A stretch of DNA of 9,628 bases, from assembly GCF_001956045.1 (NCBI RefSeq), contig NZ_MRTH01000086.1:1-9628 (forward strand). The letters are read 5' to 3'. Below the pieces are notes generated by a model. It ran no database searches. It was not told the origin of the DNA and was given only the letters and a program-made list of their open reading frames with translations. Position numbers and translations under genes: made by a program. Below are positions 4,940 through 9,628 of this stretch, in pieces. Origin of the DNA: Paenibacillus sp. FSL H7-0331 (GTDB lineage: Bacteria; Bacillota; Bacilli; Paenibacillales; NBRC-103111). Numbering within the stretch: position 1 is the stretch's first letter; each line of letters opens with the position of its first letter.

Positions 4940-7569
4940 TGAACAAAAAGTTTTATAGTTATTTTATGGTAGCTATTACCTTTTTGAATCTGATACTTAC
5001 ATTTCCCAATATATCCGAAGCAGCCGAATTAACTCCTGCTGATGTCGTTTATTCATCACCTGTACACCAAGCAAGTCCAAGCGATGAATTTTTGTTTTCA
5101 AATTCTAGCACAATGAATATTCAGGATGTGACCATAGATTCAACAGATCCTATTACTAAAGTAGAGTTAAAGGATGCTTCTGGTAATGTTCATGGGACAC
5201 TGGTTAACGCGGGAGGGAATAAATATCGCTTAAGCTCTCCTTTAACTGCTGAACGCATTGAGGTGGTAAGTTCTCTTTCCTTAGAATTAGGAAAGGGACC
5301 CTTCCAGTGGTTCCGTGACCCTGGGAATAGGCGAGTATGGATGTACGACTATGATGAACCGCCAGCTGTGGGAGAAGATCCGCTAACGGTTACACAAACC
5401 AATAGGCATTATTTGAGGAATCCAGATATTGTACCTCAACCTTCACAAGTTTCTTGTGATTACACAGTAAGACCTATCGAAAATTTGTCTCCATTCCCTA
5501 CTACATTTCCAGACAACAGGCCTTGTAACCAAGCAACCACAACACGATCTGGAAACTTAAGTATGCCAGCCGCGTTCGACTTCAATTATGGAGCTATTAA
5601 AATACCCAGAAACTATGTATCCGGTTTTAATTTACAGGAAGAAGATCTAGAATTTACTCCAGATGCTACAATGAGTCTTCGAAAACGTAATATCACAAAT
5701 ACAAAAATCATGCCTATCAATCAATCTACATTCGGCTATCGATTCGATTATACAATAACGTTCGATACGGTTTATGACAATTTAATATCCGATGATTCAA
5801 ACGGAATAGTTATTGAATGGTTTGACAACTGGACCATCAAAGTTCGTGGAAATACCTACAAATACCCTAAATTAAAAGCCTATGCTACTACAGGTCCACC
5901 AGCAACTAATCCTGACCTTACAGTTAATTCTCTTACAGGACCAGGTTGTATTGAATCAAACGTATCAGCTCACTTCAAATACACCATAGAAAACAAATAC
6001 GTCGCTGTTTCTAAAGGGTTCAAAACATCCATAAGTGTTGACGGAATTTCGATAGCAACCCATGACTTTCCTACCGGGATTGGGATTACGACACTCACTG
6101 GTGAGTTTGATTACACCTTTTCGGCAAATACGATGAAAAGTATAACTATATTTGTGGATAGTAATGACGATATTAATGAGGGATCTAACAATAATAACAA
6201 CAGCCTAACAGTAAATTTTACAGCAGTTAATCATTGTATGGAAGAATCACCCGACTTGGTCGTAGAATTATCGGTTCGCTTTCCTGTTATTGAATGGAAG
6301 GATATGAATATCTTCGAAGTGGATATAAAAAATCCTAATAATTCCACTTGTACACCGGTAGAGGGCAGGTTTGCCATTGAACAAGGTACTAAGGCCTATC
6401 AGTACCCCTATCGCCCGGTATCCGGTATGACGGACGATATCCCATTTGCTTGGAATGGGACGAAGTATCCGGGAGACATGGCCGCTGGCAACGTCAAAGT
6501 GTATTACGCCCTTCTTGACAGCTGCGGGAAAACAGCCTATGCCGGTCCCAAGTCGTTTGAAATTATTAAAACGGCAGGTGCGCCCACTGTATCGTTAGCT
6601 TGGTACGATACATCCACGAATCAAGAGGTAATCGAGGTTGTTCAAGGCGCAAATGTCTACTTAAAGCCTACGATCTCAGATAGTCGCAATGAAAAAGTTA
6701 CGCGGCTATGGAACTTTAACAACGGTTCTCCTTGGGTAGCAGGTTTACCATTAGCTCAAGGCTGGTCTAGCCCGCTAAATGCAGCTCAGTACAATAACAT
6801 AACGGCGTCTGAAAAAGGATCGCATAAAGTATGTGTTACAGGCACGAATGAGTCTGGTGTCAGCGCTACAGGTTGTTCAATCTTGTATGTTATAGGGCCG
6901 GAACCGACAGCTGTAATCGATGTTAGTGGTTGGCTAAAGGAAGATCGACGTATCCAGCTATCCGGTGAACGTAGCAGCAGTCCTAAGCATTCTACATTAA
7001 CCTATGCGTGGTCAATCAATCCAGTAGCGGGCGAGACACAAGGAACCTTGGCAGACTTGACTTATATCAATCCCTTAACAGGCAAACTGAAAGATTTTAA
7101 AACCTCGAAGCTTGGTCAGTATAAAATATCTCTTATCGTCACAGATACCGAAGGCTTAACGGGCGAGGCAGTTGAAATCATCGATGTGGCACCAGATCTG
7201 GACCCGATTGCTAGCAACACAGCGAACAGCAGGGCTACGCGAGAACTATCCGACGGAGGGCTCGCCACCTATACAATAGAGGGTACCGTGATGTCGATTG
7301 ACCAGGATATTATCAGCAAACGTTTCTGGTATTTTAGTTACGATGCTAACAACGATAAATCATTCAATGATGCGGAAACGACAACCGCCATTGACGAAGA
7401 CGCATTAATTATAGGCTGGGAGTATACGTATATGGCAGGGTCCGAACCACTTATCGTAACCAAAACAAATGCACATATCCTCACCTTGAAAGGTAAGCAT
7501 GTGGGAGGCTATCAGTGGAGACTCCAAGGCATTGAAATTCCCGGACAACCTACGGATCTCAGATATTAA
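4939..7569 (+). CDS. Large exported surface protein with CARDB-like and PKD/Ig-like domains
   Basis: This 876-residue protein has a signal peptide (cleavage probably after SEA, residue 28) and no SLH repeats or sorting signal of its own. Residues ~323-430 look like a CARDB adhesion module: NPDLTV at the start and VDSNDDINEGSNNNN near the end. Residues ~437-545 resemble a second, weaker copy. Residues ~548-652 and ~655-750 look like PKD/Ig-type beta-sandwich domains, with TYAWSINP in the latter. The final ~120 residues are unassigned and hold an EF-hand-like loop, DANNDKSFNDAE (802-813). There are eight cysteines, at 173, 196, 337, 433, 471, 529, 632 and 646, which fall as one pair per domain. 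The start overlaps the upstream stop and has GGGAGG at 4927-4932. Its likely role is adhesion or assembly on the wall, inferred from domain types; no enzyme motif was seen. Confidence 0.9.
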   Translation: MNKKFYSYFMVAITFLNLILTFPNISEAAELTPADVVYSSPVHQASPSDEFLFSNSSTMNIQDVTIDSTDPITKVELKDASGNVHGTLVNAGGNKYRLSSPLTAERIEVVSSLSLELGKGPFQWFRDPGNRRVWMYDYDEPPAVGEDPLTVTQTNRHYLRNPDIVPQPSQVSCDYTVRPIENLSPFPTTFPDNRPCNQATTTRSGNLSMPAAFDFNYGAIKIPRNYVSGFNLQEEDLEFTPDATMSLRKRNITNTKIMPINQSTFGYRFDYTITFDTVYDNLISDDSNGIVIEWFDNWTIKVRGNTYKYPKLKAYATTGPPATNPDLTVNSLTGPGCIESNVSAHFKYTIENKYVAVSKGFKTSISVDGISIATHDFPTGIGITTLTGEFDYTFSANTMKSITIFVDSNDDINEGSNNNNNSLTVNFTAVNHCMEESPDLVVELSVRFPVIEWKDMNIFEVDIKNPNNSTCTPVEGRFAIEQGTKAYQYPYRPVSGMTDDIPFAWNGTKYPGDMAAGNVKVYYALLDSCGKTAYAGPKSFEIIKTAGAPTVSLAWYDTSTNQEVIEVVQGANVYLKPTISDSRNEKVTRLWNFNNGSPWVAGLPLAQGWSSPLNAAQYNNITASEKGSHKVCVTGTNESGVSATGCSILYVIGPEPTAVIDVSGWLKEDRRIQLSGERSSSPKHSTLTYAWSINPVAGETQGTLADLTYINPLTGKLKDFKTSKLGQYKISLIVTDTEGLTGEAVEIIDVAPDLDPIASNTANSRATRELSDGGLATYTIEGTVMSIDQDIISKRFWYFSYDANNDKSFNDAETTTAIDEDALIIGWEYTYMAGSEPLIVTKTNAHILTLKGKHVGGYQWRLQGIEIPGQPTDLRY

Positions 7570-7575
7570 AATAAA

Positions 7576-7606
7576 TCAGCAGAGTGGCATAGATCCACTC
7601 TGCTGA
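7576..7606. other. Stem-loop between the third and fourth operon genes
   Basis: TCAGCAGAGTGG (7576-7587) pairs perfectly with CCACTCTGCTGA (7595-7606) around a 7-base loop, seven bases after the stop codon. No T run follows on the plus strand, so it is not a standard terminator. It could protect the 3' end of the upstream message or reduce expression of the downstream gene. On the minus strand it would be followed by a T-rich stretch, but no minus-strand gene is evident. Confidence 0.8.
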
Positions 7607-7613
7607 GGCAAAT

Positions 7614-7618
7614 GAGGG
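7614..7618 (+). promoter_or_regulatory. Ribosome binding site for the TTG-initiated fourth gene
   Basis: GAGGG lies nine bases before the TTG at 7628. No ATG or GTG with a better site precedes the signal-peptide sequence in this frame, so TTG is the likely start. Confidence 0.7.
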
Positions 7619-7627
7619 AATAAAGAG

Positions 7628-9628
7628 TTGAGATTTAAAAAATCCAAAAACATTACTATATCTCTGTTATTGATTATATCCCTTTTTACTTTAGTATTTA
7701 ATGACAACGTAGCTTACAGCCAAAAAATTGTAAATACCGTTGGAAGTGGAGATACGATCAATGATAATCCGGAAGCCACTTTTACAGCTACAGGCATAGC
7801 CACAGAGCCTATGCCAATCAATGTAACTCCTTTTCCAGCGTCCGACTTTATGAGCTGGACGAACACCAGCCTAGATAAATCTTGGATCAACAATGGATGG
7901 TTTGCATCAGCCGATGGTCGATTAATAAGCGCTAGGATGGGCAATGGAGTGCATAGTAAATTCTCCTTGCCGATAGGAGCCGAAAATATGGATCTTGATC
8001 CAAAGGAGATTAAATTACCTTACGGTGGGGCCGCGCCTTACCATTATTTGGGTCAAGGAGAATATGTAAGTAGCGCGACATTTGCAGATACGAATTATGG
8101 TAAGCATTATCTACTAGGAGATACGCACGATCCAATACTACTGAGCCCCTTTGCAGTTAATGGTAGCGCTCCAGTGATGTATGTGCGCAAAGATTTAGGA
8201 GAAATTATGTTCCGAACTATAGTTTCGCCTAGAAATACAGGTGGGAGTAGATATCAATATAATGAATATTGGTGGAGGTACCGAATTGATGATCTTCTTG
8301 CATTAAGAGCATCGGCATCGGCATCTGGAAGTTTTTTGATAGAAATCGATTCAGGTAGACCATCTTATACGGGCGCACGAGGAACATTTAGTAATGGGGA
8401 TGAGCTTGGTCGCTATGCCCGTATGCGGTTTAATTCAGATTTTAAGGAAATTAATCTTACTACCAGGACAATTAAATCGTTTAAGCCTGACAATATGGCT
8501 ACCCCCTATAAGACAGAATCATTTGACAATATTCCTGCCGAGCCCAGATCAAATCCCGGTAACACGTCACAGAATGGCTATATCGCGTATCTACCTGACG
8601 GCTTGGATCAAATTTTAGGAACATCAAGTGGGGCTAAGCGAAGTGTTGATGATGAGGATATCGGGTATTGGGCACCAGCTGGAGATCCGAAAGGCAACTA
8701 TTATACTTTAAGCAGAATTAACAATAAACCCCACTTAATTAGATGGGATGCTGAAACTGGATTTCCTTCTATTGTTAAACAAATTGTAGCTCATGATTAT
8801 ATCAATGGATTTACCGGAGGCGGAGTATCAGCTGATCAAAAATATGTTGGTTTATCCTATTGTTGGCCTTATGACTCTGAATATGAGACACCTGCTGGTT
8901 GTAATTACTACTACGAAAATTTGAGTACAAGTGCGGTAACGACAACCAAGCCTTCAGATTTCTTCGAATGGTCGGAAGGCACAAGTACCTCTGATGGTTA
9001 CAAAGATTATACAACCTATAAGAACGGCTATGGAACACACCGGATTACTGGCAAGACGATTGACCTTCTTTCCGGGGTTGAAATTAATCCACAACCTCGT
9101 AGCAATCAACTACCTACTAGCAGCACAAGGTATATTGGAGGTTCCACGACTAAAGCTGGAGTCGAATATTCGATTTCCTACGGATACAAGCCAAGCACTG
9201 GACAATCCCCATACAGCAACGAACCTATTACATTCGGCCAACTGTTCAATCCTTCGTCTCAACAGGTGCTCAACGGTACGATTTCATGGACGATGAAGTT
9301 TGCCAAGCTGGACGGTCCTGATTATCACGCGGGTATGGGATTCCGAATTCAAAATCACCAAAATATGTATAGAGTCGAAGTATATAAAGACAATGTACAG
9401 CTGTTTCGTATCGTAAACGGCAGGAAAACTTTGATTTCTCCACCAGTGAGTCACATCTTAACGACTGAACAGCAGATTTCGTACAAAATTAAAATAACAG
9501 GCTCACACATCAAGGTCTATGAGAGAAATGGACTCATTATCGATGCGGTAGATAACACGTTTACATCCGGTACGCTTGGTCCGTATTCAACAGCCGATAA
9601 TACCGAATTTAAAGGCATAAGTTACATG
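7628..9628 (+). CDS. Large exported surface protein with a LamG/concanavalin-like domain (3' end outside window)
   Basis: The frame stays open for 667 codons from the TTG at 7628 to the last base, so the gene is incomplete. It starts with a signal peptide: basic RFKKSKN, a hydrophobic core ISLLLIISLFTLVF, and probable cleavage after AYS (residue 31). Residues ~32-540 have no domain I can name; they are rich in Tyr, Ser, Thr and Asn, as in surface beta proteins, and contain a single cysteine pair (412 and 425). A stretch around 357-410 (YYTLSRINNKPHLIRWDAET) resembles one beta-propeller blade. Residues ~545-667 resemble a LamG/DUF1080-type jelly-roll: GFRIQNHQNMYRVEV, then LFRIVNGRKTL, YKIKITGSHIKVY and TFTSGTLGPY. 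Such folds bind carbohydrate or act as structural modules. It probably works with the three upstream genes; no enzyme function is claimed. Confidence 0.88.
   Translation, partial: MRFKKSKNITISLLLIISLFTLVFNDNVAYSQKIVNTVGSGDTINDNPEATFTATGIATEPMPINVTPFPASDFMSWTNTSLDKSWINNGWFASADGRLISARMGNGVHSKFSLPIGAENMDLDPKEIKLPYGGAAPYHYLGQGEYVSSATFADTNYGKHYLLGDTHDPILLSPFAVNGSAPVMYVRKDLGEIMFRTIVSPRNTGGSRYQYNEYWWRYRIDDLLALRASASASGSFLIEIDSGRPSYTGARGTFSNGDELGRYARMRFNSDFKEINLTTRTIKSFKPDNMATPYKTESFDNIPAEPRSNPGNTSQNGYIAYLPDGLDQILGTSSGAKRSVDDEDIGYWAPAGDPKGNYYTLSRINNKPHLIRWDAETGFPSIVKQIVAHDYINGFTGGGVSADQKYVGLSYCWPYDSEYETPAGCNYYYENLSTSAVTTTKPSDFFEWSEGTSTSDGYKDYTTYKNGYGTHRITGKTIDLLSGVEINPQPRSNQLPTSSTRYIGGSTTKAGVEYSISYGYKPSTGQSPYSNEPITFGQLFNPSSQQVLNGTISWTMKFAKLDGPDYHAGMGFRIQNHQNMYRVEVYKDNVQLFRIVNGRKTLISPPVSHILTTEQQISYKIKITGSHIKVYERNGLIIDAVDNTFTSGTLGPYSTADNTEFKGISYM

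Noticed and set aside
7714..9296. Several 70-100 codon open frames on both strands
   Set aside because: All lie within the continuous 667-codon plus-strand frame from 7628, which has a signal peptide and a recognisable C-terminal fold.

Overview
The window looks like a low-to-moderate GC Gram-positive bacterium, most likely a Paenibacillus or close relative. The reasons are strong GGAGG-type ribosome binding sites, S-layer homology (SLH) proteins that anchor to the cell wall, and an accessory polymorphic-toxin locus with SMI1/SUKH and Imm22 immunity genes. This assignment is inferred from family content; no marker gene is present.

Bases 1 to about 2330 are the variable tail of a polymorphic-toxin locus. 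The window opens inside a toxin gene whose C-terminal domain is an LHH-type HNH/Endo VII nuclease. It is followed 14 bases later by a SMI1/KNR4 immunity gene, which carries a run of nine G that appears to have shifted its last ~25 codons out of frame. After a copy of a ~130 bp repeat and a strong terminator come about 320 bases with no recognisable gene. Next is the 5' part of a helix-turn-helix gene, cut off near base 1743 and joined to what looks like the last codons of another toxin. That tail leads directly into an intact Imm22-family immunity gene. A second, diverged copy of the repeat begins at the Imm22 stop codon. The layout resembles a decayed array of toxin/immunity cassettes: one pair nearly whole, one reduced to its immunity gene.

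Bases 2330 to 2602 are an AT-rich intergenic region with a plausible sigma-A promoter and a palindrome in the leader.

Bases 2603 to 9628 are a co-directional operon of four exported proteins. Two are SLH proteins that share a related C-terminal domain. The third is an 876-residue protein with CARDB-like and PKD/Ig-like domains and four cysteine pairs. The fourth is a large protein that starts at a TTG codon and is still open at the window end after 667 codons; it ends in a LamG/concanavalin-like fold. Spacing is 33 bases, a 1-base overlap, then 58 bases containing a 12-bp stem-loop. The likely picture is an SLH-anchored cell-surface assembly: the SLH proteins bind the wall polysaccharide and the two large proteins form an outward adhesive or binding part. 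No specific function can be read from the sequence.
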